NCBI RefSeq assembly: GCF_000189635.1
Contig: NW_002476438.1
Span: 124,001-188,000, forward strand
Reading direction: 5' to 3'
Length of the DNA stretch: 64,000 nt
Origin: Tetrahymena thermophila SB210
Lineage: Eukaryota > Ciliophora > Oligohymenophorea > Hymenostomatida > Tetrahymenidae
The stretch's first letter is position 1. Each line of letters begins with the position of its first letter. The notes under the pieces were generated by a model that was given only the letters and a program-made list of their open reading frames with translations, was not told the origin of the DNA and searched no databases. The position numbers were made by a program, and so were the translations under genes. Positions 36,507-49,935 of this stretch are shown piece by piece.

Positions 36507-37318
36507 TATTACTAATTTAATTAGCTTACACTAATTTGTTATAATCTTTAATCATCGATGATGAATATAATTAATTACAAATTTTCTTTGATTATTTTTA
36601 TTCAACTATCAATTACCTCTATTTTAATAAATTTAAATGTAATAGTTGTAAATAACACTTATTTTAAATAGCTTTTTTATTTTACTGTAAATTTTATTCC
36701 AATTTTCAATAAATCACCATTTTATATTTTGTTTTTTGATTTAGACTGATAGAATTTTTTATTTTCCTTTCTAAAATTTAAAAGAAAGAAAAAGGATTGT
36801 GGCTAAAACTTATTAAATTCTTAGTGTAAAAGAATTAAATTTAGAAATAATTCCAAAGAGCCTTAATAAACGATTAGAATAACTTTTAACTATTTTTACT
36901 TGTTTGATATGGCAATACTTAATAGAAAAGCTTTAATGCACCGTTTTTTTTGAGATTAATACTTTAAAAATCAACTTGATTGATAAAAGGCCAAAAAAAA
37001 CATTTATTTAATGAAATCAATAAAAAATAACTTTGGTCTATGCTTTTTTATTAATTTTTTAATTTTTAGAGTATTCTTTATGTCTTCGTGTTTATATAAA
37101 GTATTATAAATATTAGTTATGTATGGTCAGCGATCATTTCGTTTAATAAAATTATAGTTTTTAATTGAGGCTCTTTCTACATTATTTTGAAAAATCAACT
37201 AATCAACTTAATCTTTTGTTAATTACTTAAAATAATCTTTGAATTATTTTTAATTAATAAAAGGTAAAAAAATACATTCAAACAAACAAACAAATTAAGC
37301 AAAATAATAAAAATAGTG
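36507..37318 (+). promoter_or_regulatory. Upstream region of member 4, duplicated upstream of member 5
   Basis: Aligns with 43380-43919 directly before member 5, with a deletion in the latter. Shared blocks include AATTTAATTAGCTTACACTA, CCAATTTTCAATAAAT, TTTTATTTTCCTTTCTAAA, AGGATTCTTTATGTC or its variant, GATTTCGTT and TTGAAAAATCAACTAATCAA. Retention up to the start codon suggests it includes the promoter of both genes. Confidence 0.6.
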
Positions 37319-40300
37319 ATGAATATTATTTTTATGTTTTTTATAATTTTATTTTTTATTACGCTCTTCCAATATATCAAATGCTTAGACTAACTTCCTT
37401 TTCAGGTTTCTAGCAATGTTTACCACATAAAAGTAATATTAATTCATGAAATTTAAGCTCAAATTTTTAATTTTAATAGGAAAATAACGCAATAGTTTAC
37501 TAAGCATATAGTGATTAGACTTGGAGATATAGCTCATTTGATCAAAATGGAAATATAACAAATACTTATTTATTAGATGGATTCATTGATTTGAATGACT
37601 TTTCATTTTATTTCATTTAAAATGTAAAATAAATTTTTAAAATATAATCCTTTAAAATTCGTAATAGAATAACTAGATATATTTTTCAGGTGTAGGTCTT
37701 ACAAATTATATGATAATTGATGTGAATTTACTAACAAATAATAAACCTAACTATTTGATCAAAAAAACATTTTAAAATTCAAATTTTATTTGTTATAAAG
37801 ATGATCTGATTAGAAACTATGTAAATAATGACTAACATTTTCTTTAATTTTTATTCAATTTATTTTTTTATCTATTATTAATTTATTAGTATTAAAAAAT
37901 TAGGGATAATACTACTTTTATATTTGTATGGATGGTTACTATCTATAGGAATCCTCTTTTAATGACCTTTTAACTACAAATAAAAAATACAACTTTTTAA
38001 CTACTGTTAGGCCTAGATAAGCATATTTACTATTTGAAAACCAACTCTTAGTCTACAAAAATGTAATTTATACAAATGTATAAACAACATATTCTTCAGA
38101 TTATCTTTTAGTAGATGTAATTAAATGATATATTCTTTTTTCAATATTTTATTTTATTATTTTATAATTATTTTTGTCATCAAATAATAAATATTTATTT
38201 TAAAGGAATAAAATGATTTATTTTTGCAGGATAATCAATTATGCAAAGCATAAATGAACTAGTAAACATCTAGTTTTTCCTGCTTAAAAATATATAATTT
38301 AGGAGTGTCTACTAGCAGTAATGATTACTCTACAATAGTATTATCAAAAGTGTTCTAATCTAATGGAGTAAATTATATAAATTTAACTAATAAATCTTAA
38401 TAAAAAACTAAAATAATTAGATGAGTATTATTTTTGCATACAACTACTCAAAAAATAATTATGTTTTTTTTGATGCATCTACACTAAATACTATTCCCGC
38501 TACAGGTAGTTAAATAATAAGTCCTCTGACGAATTAAGATATTTTCTAAATGAATGTAAAAATAATTAAATCAAACATTTTTTAATTTATTAATCTAATT
38601 AAAAAGAATCAAATATTTATACAGTCGAATATGTATACTGCTACATATGATACTACTACATCAACGATTAGCATCAATCTGATTACTTCTAGTTTAGGCT
38701 CCAATTATTACAATACTCCAAATTTTCCCTTTTATAACTACAATTTTTATTATGTAAATGTTACTTTAATGTGATAAAAAACATTAAAAAATTTTTTAAT
38801 TATTTATTTAGGGGAATACTTTATATTTATAAAAAGGAAGCAGTTATTATCTTATTAATATAAACTCAATTTATAATTTTTGTCCATAATTTTGCTAGAA
38901 CTGTTTAAATTAATCTTAATGCTAAGTTTGTAATGATGGTTATCTCTTAAATAGCAATTCTTAATGCCAATAATGTCCAACTTCTGATTTTTAACTAGAT
39001 AATAACAATAATTGTGTGTGCAAACCTAATATGAGCTTATAAAAGTAATTTAATTTAAATTATCTACTAAAATTATGTTATTTTTTTGTATTAAAGTAAT
39101 AATAATAATTGTGCTTGTAATCAAGGATATTCAAGAGACTCTAATAACATCTGTTAAAGTTGCCCATAAAACTGTATATAATGTGATATTTAACAAAAGT
39201 GCTCATAATGTAGCTCTGGATATCTACTTAACAGTACTAATTTGTGTCAGTTATGTCCAAGTTCTGACTTTTAATTGGATTCCAATGATAATTGTGTATG
39301 TAAGATCAATATGACTTAATAAGAGTAAAAAATATTTATTATAGATTTTTTATATTAATTAAATTTGAAAATAGCAATTAATGTCAATGTAGTTAAGGCT
39401 ATTCAAGAGATGCAAAAAGCGTTTGTTAAGAATGTCCTGCAAATTGTTTAGAATGTGATATTTCATAAAAATGCTCCACTTGTTAGTCTGATTATGTTTT
39501 GGATATCTAGGGTAATTGTGTGTGCAAACAAAATATGGTTTAATCCAAGTAAAACATTTTTAGAGTTTAATTAAAAATAAATAAATAATTTATTTTTTTA
39601 TCTAATAGTGGGTCATGCATTTGTGCTGTAGGTTATTCGAAAAACTCTAATAATATTTGTGTATAGTGTCCAACTAATTGTGCTTAATGTGATACTTAAT
39701 AAAAGTGTTTAGTTTGTATCACTAATTATTTCCTCTAGTTAGATAATTCATGCAATACGTAATGCCCATCTTCATCTCAAATCAATCCCTCTAATAATAA
39801 TTAATGTATCTGTGATCCTAATGCAACTATTATATAATAAATAAATTGTTAATGTAAATTAAATTTCTATCAAAATGGAAATAAATGCCTTCCATGCATT
39901 GATAATTGCTTAACCTGCTAGAATTAAAATAGTTGTTAAATATGTTAGACAGGTTATATATTACTACAAACTGGATAATGCTAATTTTGTGACATAAAAA
40001 ATGGCTTTTTTATTAAGTATTTTAAAATTCAAAAAAATTTAATTAAAAAACTATTAATTTTTAAAATAGGGATAATTAATGTTTATCATGCTAAATAACT
40101 AACTGTTTAGAGTGCTCAAATTAAAATTAATGCACAAAATATGCTAATTGTGGGGCATAATTTATTTACAACTATAGCACTAAATAGTGCGAATAGTGTT
40201 TATGGGATATTTAAAAGTTATAGTGTGTGGATAATTGTGATTTAACATATTAATATCATAATTAAGAAAAAAAAACTTGTAGTTAATGTTATTATTTAAA

Positions 40301-42015
40301 TTAATAATGTGAGTAATCTTGTCCATAAAATTATTATTACGATAACAAATATAATTGTTATCAATGTGATTCGTCTTGTAAATCTTGTGAAGGTCCAAAA
40401 TAAAACTAGTGCACAAGCTGTAATTAATATCATTTTTTATAAAGCGACTAAACTTGCTCTTAATGTGGTGATGGGTATTTTTTTGACTAAGCTTCTGGAT
40501 AGTGTAAAACATGCAATGTAAATTGTTAAACCTGTAATGGTACATAATCGAATAACTGTTTGTCTTGTACAGAAGGATTAAAACTTTCAGAATTGACAAA
40601 TGAATGCCTATCTTAATCTAAAATCGATAGCTAAACACAATAAATTTAAAAATTGACATATTCGAATTGTAAGATTTTTTTATTTATAAAAATAATTTTA
40701 ACATTTTATTAAAACTTATTAAAAGGTGATTTAACTTCTTATGATTGTTCATCACTTTTTAGTTTATCTGACTTAATTTAGAAAATATCTTTAGGTCTAT
40801 TCATAATATTTTTAATTACTTTTACTCTATAAAGCTTTTTTTCTTGTGCTGCTAATGTTTTAGGATGGTATAGTATATAGATTTTCTAGCTTATAGGAAA
40901 TTTAGCCTTTAATGCAAAAATGAATATTTTTTGGATGAACATAGGATTTCTAAAGGGATTCCTTTCATACAATATATTTAATTTAATTTCAGATAATTAT
41001 TTTTAAAAGACAGAAGATTTGTTGATAGACTTCAATTAGTATTCAATAGGCATCCAAATTTAAAATCTCTATAAAAATTTTATCGAAAATAGTTTTTATT
41101 AGTTGATCTGTTTATTGGTTGTGTTTTCTATTATACTTTTAAGTTACTTGCTAAAAGCTTAATTGGGTTCTTTAAATAGACTATATGAGTACATGAATAT
41201 TAGTGGGATAATAAGATACTTTATGATAACTTCTAATTTTATTTTATTGTACTCATTCTATTCTATAAAGCTATCAAATTACAATATTTAGGGAAATGTG
41301 TATTTTATTGCTATATTTGGTTTTATTTACTTTATCATTTAAGTTTTTTGCTTTTATGGGCTATCTTTTAACAGCTTTGCTAATTATAATAACAAATATC
41401 AAGTATTATAAGAAGGCATAATCTAGCACCTAACATTTTCAAAGCTTTTTTGGACCATCTTTGAAATAAGAAAAATAGTATGTACAGCTAGTATTGTATT
41501 TTTAATTGAGTTCGAATATTGTGGAATAATTATGGCTGGGAGTAGTTTATTGTTTTTGATTTATATTTTTATTGCAAAACCAGTTATTAAGAAAAGTGAT
41601 CAGTTGGCTATATTTTTTTCAGAAGCTGTTTGTATAGGCCTTTTTACTATATTTAGCTTGATAAGCAACAGGAATAATTGGAAAATAAGCAATTAGATAG
41701 CAACAAATCTAGCAATAAGTAAATATTAATTTTTATTATTTTTAAATCAAATTATTTTGTAAAATATTAGCTTTTATAGTGCTATCTCTAAGCTTAATCG
41801 TCATCTTTATATTACTATTTTTTATAAATATCTATTAATCTATTAAGGCTTATCTGGCAAACAGAAATCGTTAAAGTGTGATTTAGAAAGATAAATTACC
41901 AGTTTTATAGTAATTTTAAATATTTAATTCCGTTAAAGACATAGAATATGCTTTATCGTCTACTTTAAATAATTCGAAATTCTCTGCTTATCAATTTACT
42001 AAAAAGGAATTTTGA
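37319..42015 (+). CDS. Cysteine-rich multi-pass membrane protein, family member 4
   Basis: Exon 1 encodes signal peptide MNIIFMFFIILFFITLFQYI and the family start DQLPFQVSSNVYHIK. Exon 2 has TWRYSSFDQNGNITNTY. Cysteine modules begin at about 38815 (GNTLYLQKGSSYYLININS, then CPQFCQNC). They run through single-module exons near 39100-39330, 39380-39550 and 39610-40015 that end in CVCKxNM or FFIK, and an exon at about 40070-40670 with LWDIQKLQCVDNC and CxGPKQNQC repeats. The membrane exon 40726-41718 has GWYSIQIFQLIGNLAF, IFWMNIGFLKGF, IRYFMITSN and FEIRKI. The last exon 41771-42015 ends QQFQIFNSVKDIE...KKEF and TGA. It is the tandem twin of the gene at 43920, with introns in the same places. 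Likely surface protein; ligand unknown. Confidence 0.87.
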
Positions 42016-42574
42016 AATTTAAGTTGTCTTAGAATATAATATTAGAAAACATTTTATATTAAAGTAGAATAAAAAACAAAATTTTTAATTTATTTAATAT
42101 TATCGAATAAATATTTGTGTTAAAAAACTGTTTAAGTTTGTAGATTTTATATTATTTATTTTATATAAACTTAAATTAAATGCAATTTAATATTCTTTAA
42201 ATTTTGATTCAAGTTTTAGATTTTTATTTTTAATAAATAAGCATTTTGTAACTAGAATAATTTAGTTTATGAATAAAAATAATAATAAAAATATTTTTAT
42301 TGAGAGAAAATTGTTCTTAATTTTTGAAAAATACGATTGAATAAAATGAAGCAGAAATTTATTAATTAATAATAAAATAGGACAAAAATGCAGAGAACGA
42401 TAATAAAAATTATAAATAATACTTAGGAAGAATTGTTTTTCCTCCCTATATTAATTAGAAATTCAATAATTGATTTTATGGAAACTAAATAAATTATTTT
42501 GTTATTATTAGTGTATGTTGCCTTGAAAAAGGCAGTACCTTAGAATGTACATATATAAAATAATGATTTTTATA
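42016..42574. other. 3' flank of family member 4
   Basis: The first part resembles the 3' flank of member 5 (48651-48800). The rest is AT-rich without recognised content. Confidence 0.45.
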
Positions 42575-43300
42575 ATTATTTAGTATCTTATTTAAATATA
42601 TTTTTGGTTTTTATTTTAAAAACAAATCTTAATTATTTTAACTATAAAACAAATTTATGCTGCCTATAAAAAATAAATATTACTCTAAAAGGAGTTAGTT
42701 ATTGACATTCTTTAAAAAATAGTTTTTAAAATTTAAGTAACTTTTAAAATTAAAATAAAATAATATAATTTACCAAAAAAACAAAAGCATTCGCATATTT
42801 GATATATGACTGTAAGTATGCATTTGTTTATTAAAAATACAATTTTACATCAGAATAGATGAATTAATTACACAAATTAATTAATTTAATCATTCTTTTG
42901 TTACTACTTATTTACTTTAATCAATTTGAATATTTTATAAAATAAAACCATCTCTAAATATGTATGTATGCATGATTTTTAGCTTGAAAATTATTTTTAT
43001 TAATCAAAAAATTATTTTAAATGCTAATTTTAAAACTAATTTCATTAATTTTATAAAGAATAATGCAGCCTATGATAAAAATTGAATTACTAAATTTTTA
43101 ATATATTTATTTATCTTACAGTTTACTTTTCTTTTAGCAAATTAATTTGAGTATTTAATAAAGAGATTATTATTAATTTTTTACCAGTCAATAAAAAAGG
43201 TCATAAAAATTTCTTAAAATTTGTAATAATCACTAATTTTCTTTAGTAATTTAATCACCTTAAGATTGGATAAACAAATATTAAAAAGGTAAATATATTT
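42575..43300. repeat. Dispersed upstream repeat, copy R3
   Basis: Aligns with 29705-30400 upstream of member 3 and in part with 19600-19930. Followed after about 80 bp by a block shared with the upstream region of member 4, so the 5' flank of member 5 is a mosaic of a member-3-like distal part and a member-4-like proximal part. Confidence 0.75.
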
Positions 43301-43379
43301 AATTTTTCATCAAATTTGTGATTCGTATTAAATCTAATTATACTTTCTTTAACTATTCTCATAATAATTAGAAAAATAT

Positions 43380-43919
43380 TATTACTAATTTAATTAGCTT
43401 ACACTAATTTGTTAGTCTAAAATAAATAAATTTGAATGTAAATAGTTGTAAGTCATTTAAAAAAATTTTTTTATTTTATTTCAAATTTGATTCCAATTTT
43501 CAATAAATTACCATTTTATATTTAGTTTTTCATTCAGATTGATTGAATTTTTTATTTTCCTTTCTAAAGTTTAAAAGAAAGATTTTTAAAAAGCCAAAAA
43601 AAAAAACATTATTTAATCAAATAAATAAATAAAAAATAAATTTGTTCAATGCTTTTTTATTTATTTTTAATTTTTTAAGGATTCTTTATGTCGCTTTGCT
43701 GATATAAAGTAGATGAATACTTGAATAGATATTGAGAGACGATTTCGTTCAATATAATTATAATTTTTAATTGATGGGTTTTAACTATAATATTTTGAAA
43801 AATCAACTAATCAACTTAATGCTTTGTTCATAACTTAAAATAATCTTTGAATTATTTTTAATTAAAAAGAAATAAAAACAATACTTTCAAACAAATAATA
43901 TTAAATAATAAAAAAAGTG
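43380..43919 (+). promoter_or_regulatory. Upstream region of member 5, shared with member 4
   Basis: Duplicate of 36507-37318 with an internal deletion; continuous similarity to the start codon. Probable promoter by position; no element defined. Confidence 0.55.
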
Positions 43920-46900
43920 ATGAATATTATTTTTAAATTTATAATAATTTTTTTTATTATTAGTCTCATCCAAAATATCAAATGTTTAGACTAACTTCCT
44001 TTTCAGGTTTCTAGCAATGTTTACCACATAAAAGTAACATTAATTCATGAAATTCAAGCTCATATTTCAAATTTTAATAGGAAAATAATGCAATAGTTTA
44101 CAAAGCATATACTGATAAGACTTGGAGATATAGTTCATTTGATCAAAATGGAAATATAACAAATACTTATTTATTAGATGGATTCATTGATTTGAATGAA
44201 TTTTCATTTTATTTCATTCAAAATGTAAAATATATTTTTAAAATGTTATTACAATCCTTTAATATTCTAAATAGAACAACTAGATATATTTTTCAGGTTT
44301 TGGCCTTACAAATTATATGATAATTGATGTGAATTTATTAAAGAATAATTAATCTAATTTTTTGGTTAAAAAAATTTCAAAAATCCTCATTTAAGTTGTG
44401 GTGATGAAGATTTGATTAGAAACTATGTAAATTATGATTAGGATTTTTTTTTTTATTCAATTTTTTTTCTTCTATTATTAATTTATTAATATTAAAAAAT
44501 TAGGGATAATACTACTTTTATATTTGTTTAGATTCTAGAGGTTACTATCTTTTAGAATACTCTTTTAATGATCTTTTAACTACAACAAAAAAGAAATAAT
44601 ATAATAGTTTTGTTATGGCTAGATAGGCATATTTACTATTTGATAACAAACTTTTAGTCTACAAAAATGTAATTTATACAAATATAGAAAAAACATATAC
44701 TTCAGATTATCTTTTAGTAGATGTAATTAAATGATATATTCTTTTTTCAATATTTTACTTTGTTATTTTAAAATTATTTTTGTGCATCAAATAATAAATA
44801 TTTATTATAAAGGAATAAAATGATTTATTTTTGTTGGATAATCAATTCTGCAAAGCATAAATGAACTAATAAACATCTAGTTTTTCCTGCTTAAAAAAAT
44901 ATAATTTAGGAGTGTCTACTAGCAGTAATGATAAATCTAAAATAGTATTATCAAAAGTGTTCTAATCTAACGGAGTAAATTATATAAATTTAACTAATAA
45001 ATCTTAATAAAAAACAAAAATAATTAGATGAGCATTATTTTTGCTTACAACTAATCTAAAGGAATTTATATTTTTTTTGATGCCTCTACGCTAAATACTA
45101 TTACTGCTACAGGTAGTTTAATAATAAGTCCTCTGACGAATTAAGATATTTTCTAAATAAATGTAAAAATAATTCAATGAAACATTTTTTAATTTATTAA
45201 TCTTATTAAAAAGAATCAAATTTTTATACAGTCGAATATGTATACTGCTACATATGATACTACTACATCAACAATTAGCATCAATCTGATTACTTCTACT
45301 TTAGACTCCGATTATTACATTACTCCAAATTCTCCCTTTTATAACTACAATTTTTATTATGTAAACATTACTTTAATGTGATAAAAAAATACTAAAAATT
45401 TTTTTAATTATATATTTAGGGGAACACTTTATATTTATAAAAAGGAAGAAGTTATTTTCTTATTAATATAAATTCTATTTACAATTTTTGTCCATAATTT
45501 TGCTAGAAGTGTTAAAATTAATCTTAATGCTAAGTTTGTAATGATGGTTATCTCTTAAATAGCAAATCTTAATGCCAATAATGCCCAAATTCTGATTTTT
45601 AACTAGATACTAACAATAATTGTGTGTGCAAACCTAATATGAGCCTATAAAAGTAAATTAGGTTAAGTTATTTACTAAAATTAAATTATTTTTTTTGTAC
45701 TAAAGTAATAATAATACTTGTGTTTGTAATCAAGGATATTCAAGAGACTCTAATAATACCTGTTAAAGTTGCCCATAAAACTGTATTTTATGCGATATTT
45801 AACAAAAGTGTTCATAATGTAGCTCTGGGTATCTACTTAACAGTACAAAGTAATGTCAGTTATGTCTAAGTTCTGACTTTTAATTAGATTCCAATGATAT
45901 TTGTGTATGTAAGACCAATATGATTTAGTAAGGGTAAAAAATATTTTTTATTGATTTTTTATATCAATTAAATTTGAAAATAGCAATTAGTGTGAATGTA
46001 AGTAAGGTTATTCAAAAGATGCAATTAGTGTTTGTTAAGAATGTCCTGCAAATTGTTTAAAATGCGATATATCATAAAAATGCATCACTTGCTAGTCTGA
46101 TTATGTTTTGGATATCTAGGGTAATTGTGTGTGCAAACAAAATATGATTTTATCAAAGTAAAACATTTTTAGAGTTTAATTAAAAATTAAAAAATAAATA
46201 ATTTATTTTTTTATCTAATAGTGGGTCTTGCATTTGTGCTGTAGGTTATTCGAAAAACTCTAATAATATTTGTGTATAGTGTCCTACTAATTGTGCTTAA
46301 TGTGATACTTAATAAAAGTGTTTAGTTTGTATCACTAATTACTTCCTCTAGTTAGATAATTCATGCAATACTTAATGCCCATCTTCATCTCAAATCAATC
46401 CCTCTAATAATAATTAATGTATCTGTGATCCTAATGCAACCATTATTTAATAAATAAATTGTTAATGTAAATAAAATTTCTATCAAAATGGAAATAAATG
46501 CCTTCCATGCATTGATAATTGCTTAACCTGCTAGAATTAAAATAGTTGTTAAATATGTTAGACAGGTTATATATTACTACAAAGTGGATTATGCTAATTT
46601 TGTGACATAAAAAATGGCTTTTTTATTAAGTATTTTAAAATTGAAAACAAATTTATAAATTTGATTAAATTATTTTAATTTAACAATAATTTTATTTTTA
46701 AAAGTAATAAAAATTAGTGCGTTTCTTGCTAATAAAATAATTGTTTAGAATGCTCAAATTAAAATTAATGCACAAAATATGCTGATTGTGGAGCATAATT
46801 TATTTACAACTATAGCACTAAATAGTGCGAAATGTGTTTATGGGATATTTAAAAGTTTAAGTGTGTGGATAATTGTGATTTAACATATTAATATCATAAT

Positions 46901-48650
46901 TAAGAAAAAAAAACTTGCAGTTAATGTTATTATTTAAATTAATAATGTGAGTAATCTTGCCCAAAAAGTTATTATTATGATAAAAAATATAATTGTTATC
47001 AATGTCATTCATCTTGTAAATCTTGTAAAGGTCCAAAATAAAACTAGTGCAAAAGCTGTAATTAATAGCATTTTTTACAAAATGATTTAACATGCTCTTA
47101 ATGTGGTGATGGGTATTTTTTTGACTAAGTATCTGAATAGTGTAAAAAATGCAATGTAAATTGTTAAACCTGTAATGGTACATAATCCAATAACTGCTTG
47201 TCTTGTACAGAAGGATTAAAACTTTCAGAATTGACAAATGAATGCCTATCTTAATCTAAAATCGATAGCTAAACATAATAAATTTAAAAATTGACATATT
47301 CGAATTGTAAGATTTTTTTATTTTAAAATATAATTTTAACATTTATTAAAATTTATTAAAAGGTGATTTAACTTCTTATGATTGTTCATCACTTTTTAGT
47401 TTATCTGACTTGATTTAAAAAATATCTTTAGGTCTATTCATAATATTTATAATTACTTTTACTCTATAAAGTTTTTTTTCTTGTACTGCTAATGTTTTAG
47501 GATGGTATAGTATATAGATTTTCTAGCTTATAGGAAATTTAGCCTTTAATTCAAAAATGAATATTTTTTGGATGAACATAGGATTTCTAAAGGGATTCCT
47601 TTCATACAATATATTTAATTTAATTTCTCAGAATTCTTTTTAAAAGACAGAAGATTTGTTGATAGACTTTAATTAGTATTCAATCGGCATCCAAATTTAA
47701 AATCTTTATTAAAATTTTATCGAAAACAGTTTTTATTAGTTGGCCTGTTTATTGGTTGTGTTTTCAATTTTACTTTTAAGTTACTTGCTAAAATCTTAAT
47801 CGGGATCTTTAATTAGACTATATGAGTACATGAATATAAATGGAATAATAAGATATTTTATGATAACTTCTAATTTTATTTTGTTGTACTCATTCTATTC
47901 TATAAAGCTATCAAACTACACTATTTAGGGAAATGTGTATTTTATTGCTTTTTTTGGTTTTATATACTTTACCATTTAAATCTATTGCTTTTATGGATTA
48001 TCTTTTAGCAATTTTGCCAACTATACAAACAAATATCAAGTATTATAAGAAGGTATAATCTAGCACTAAACTTTTTCTAAGCTTTTTTGGACCATCTTTG
48101 AAATAAGAAAAATAGTATGTACAGCTTGTATTGTATTTTCGAATGAATTTGAATATTGTGGAGTAATTATGGCTGGGTCTAGTATATTATTTTTGATTTA
48201 TAATTTTATTGCAAAACCAATTACAAAGAAATGTGATCAGATTGTTATATTTTTTTCAGAAGCTGTTTGCATAGGTCTTTTTATTATATTTAGTTTGATA
48301 AGCAATAGGAATAACTGGAAAATAAGCAATTAGATAGCAACAAATCTAGCAATAAGTAAATATTAATTTTTATTATTTTTAATCAAATTTTTTACTAAAA
48401 TATAGCTTTTATAATGCTATCTCTCAGTTTAAGCGTCATCTTTATATTACTATTTTTTATAAATACCTATTAATCTTTTTAGGCTTATCGTACAAACAGA
48501 AATCGTTAAAGTATAATTTAGAGAGATAAATTACCTGTTATATAATAATTTAAAAAATTTAATTCATTTAAAGAAATAGAGTTGGCTTTAACTCTTAATT
48601 TAAATAATTCGAAATTCTCTGCTTATAAATTTACTAAAAAGCAATTTTGA
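43920..48650 (+). CDS. Cysteine-rich multi-pass membrane protein, family member 5
   Basis: Tandem duplicate of member 4, 6601 bp downstream start to start. Signal peptide MNIIFKFIIIFFIISLIQNI, then DQLPFQVSSNVYHIK, the same in both genes. Exon 2 has TWRYSSFDQNGNITNTY, and the cysteine exons end CVCKPNMSLQK and similar. The membrane exon is 47363-48355 and the last exon 48406-48650, which is 245 nt in both genes and ends KKQF and TGA. Divergence from member 4 is uneven: the cysteine modules near 46230-46640 are almost unchanged, while the third N-terminal exon (about 44300-44430) carries several replacements and a length change. The frame is open in all exons followed, so it looks functional. 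Confidence 0.87.
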
Positions 48651-49935
48651 AATTTAGTTGTCTTAGAATATATTACATTAAAAATATTTTATATGAATAA
48701 AAACCTAATTTTTAATTTATTTCATATAAATACAAGGATTAAAGTATTTTTATGAAAAATATGTTTAAGTTTGTAGATTTTATATAATTAATTTAGTTAA
48801 ACTTAATTAAAAATTTTTATTTTTATTCTTGAAATAATTAACAGAAATTTAAAAAAATAAATATTATAAAATTCATATTATCTATTTTTTATTCAAATAA
48901 TTTATTTGTTTCAAAAAATTTAGAATTTCAAATATATTGTTTTAAAAAATTGAAGAAATAAGCAAAATTAATTAAAATTTATAAGAATTATTATATATAT
49001 TAATGTGTTAATTGTTTAATAATAGAAATCAATTAATAATAATAAAAGGATAAGGATAAGAAGTGTAAACAAACAAAAACTCATGATTATAATTGATTAA
49101 TAATTATATTTATTAGAAATTTTATGTTCATAAATTAAAATATGTTTAAAATTTTTATTTTAATTATTGATTTATAGATTTGTCTTTAAATTTTATAATA
49201 CCAATAATTAATAATTTTATTATGGTTTTAAATCAGATAAAAACATTTTTATCAAATAATTAAAATTTTAATGACTGACTGATTTTTAAAATGTTGAAAT
49301 ATTTAAAAAATTTAAACAATTATTTAATTAATTTACATTTTTAAAACGAAATTATAATATTTTATTTTTAATTGATTTATCAATCTCTTTTTTATTATAA
49401 AAGAAATTATATAATTAAAAATGGCAATTATAGCTAAGTAAATAAAGTACTTGAGAAAAATCAAAATAAATTCCAAATATAATTCAAGAGTTATTGAAAT
49501 GCTTTTTAAATAATTCCAATATATCCAAAAATTAAAATTTCAATTTTTATGCCTAAATTATTATTAAAAATCATGGAAACATAAAATTAAGAAGTAAATT
49601 AATATTATGATAATCTGAAAGATTTCAATTTAACAAATATTTCAATATAGATTCTTTTAATTTTATTTGAATACCATCAAAAAGTTATAAGTGAATTATA
49701 TTCTTTTCTTGCTATCGATATTTCCAATTTTAGGTATATTTTTTTAGATTAATCAGCAACTAACTAATTATCATTTATTATTAATTAATTAGTGCGTTTA
49801 TTATTTAATTACAAATATTTGTTTTCTAATAAATATTTCCACACAATTTATATTAAAGACAAACAATTAAGTGAAAGAAACATAGAAAGCTTAAAAACTT
49901 TATTGATGCAAAAAGCTGATTTATCAACATCATTC
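48651..49935. other. Intergenic region between family members 5 and 6
   Basis: AT-rich, no gene recognised. An in-frame extension upstream of the next gene exists (from about 49792), but the signal peptide at 49936 marks the likely start. Confidence 0.45.

Noticed and set aside
40180..40599. Minus-strand frame opposite the cysteine exon of member 4 (and its twin at 46857-47237)
   Set aside because: It is the reverse of a clearly coding, conserved exon. Its presence in both genes follows from their duplication.
49792..49935. Upstream in-frame extension of member 6 (start MRLLFNYKYLF)
   Set aside because: The extension would bury the signal peptide more than 45 residues inside the protein; all paralogues start directly at the signal peptide.
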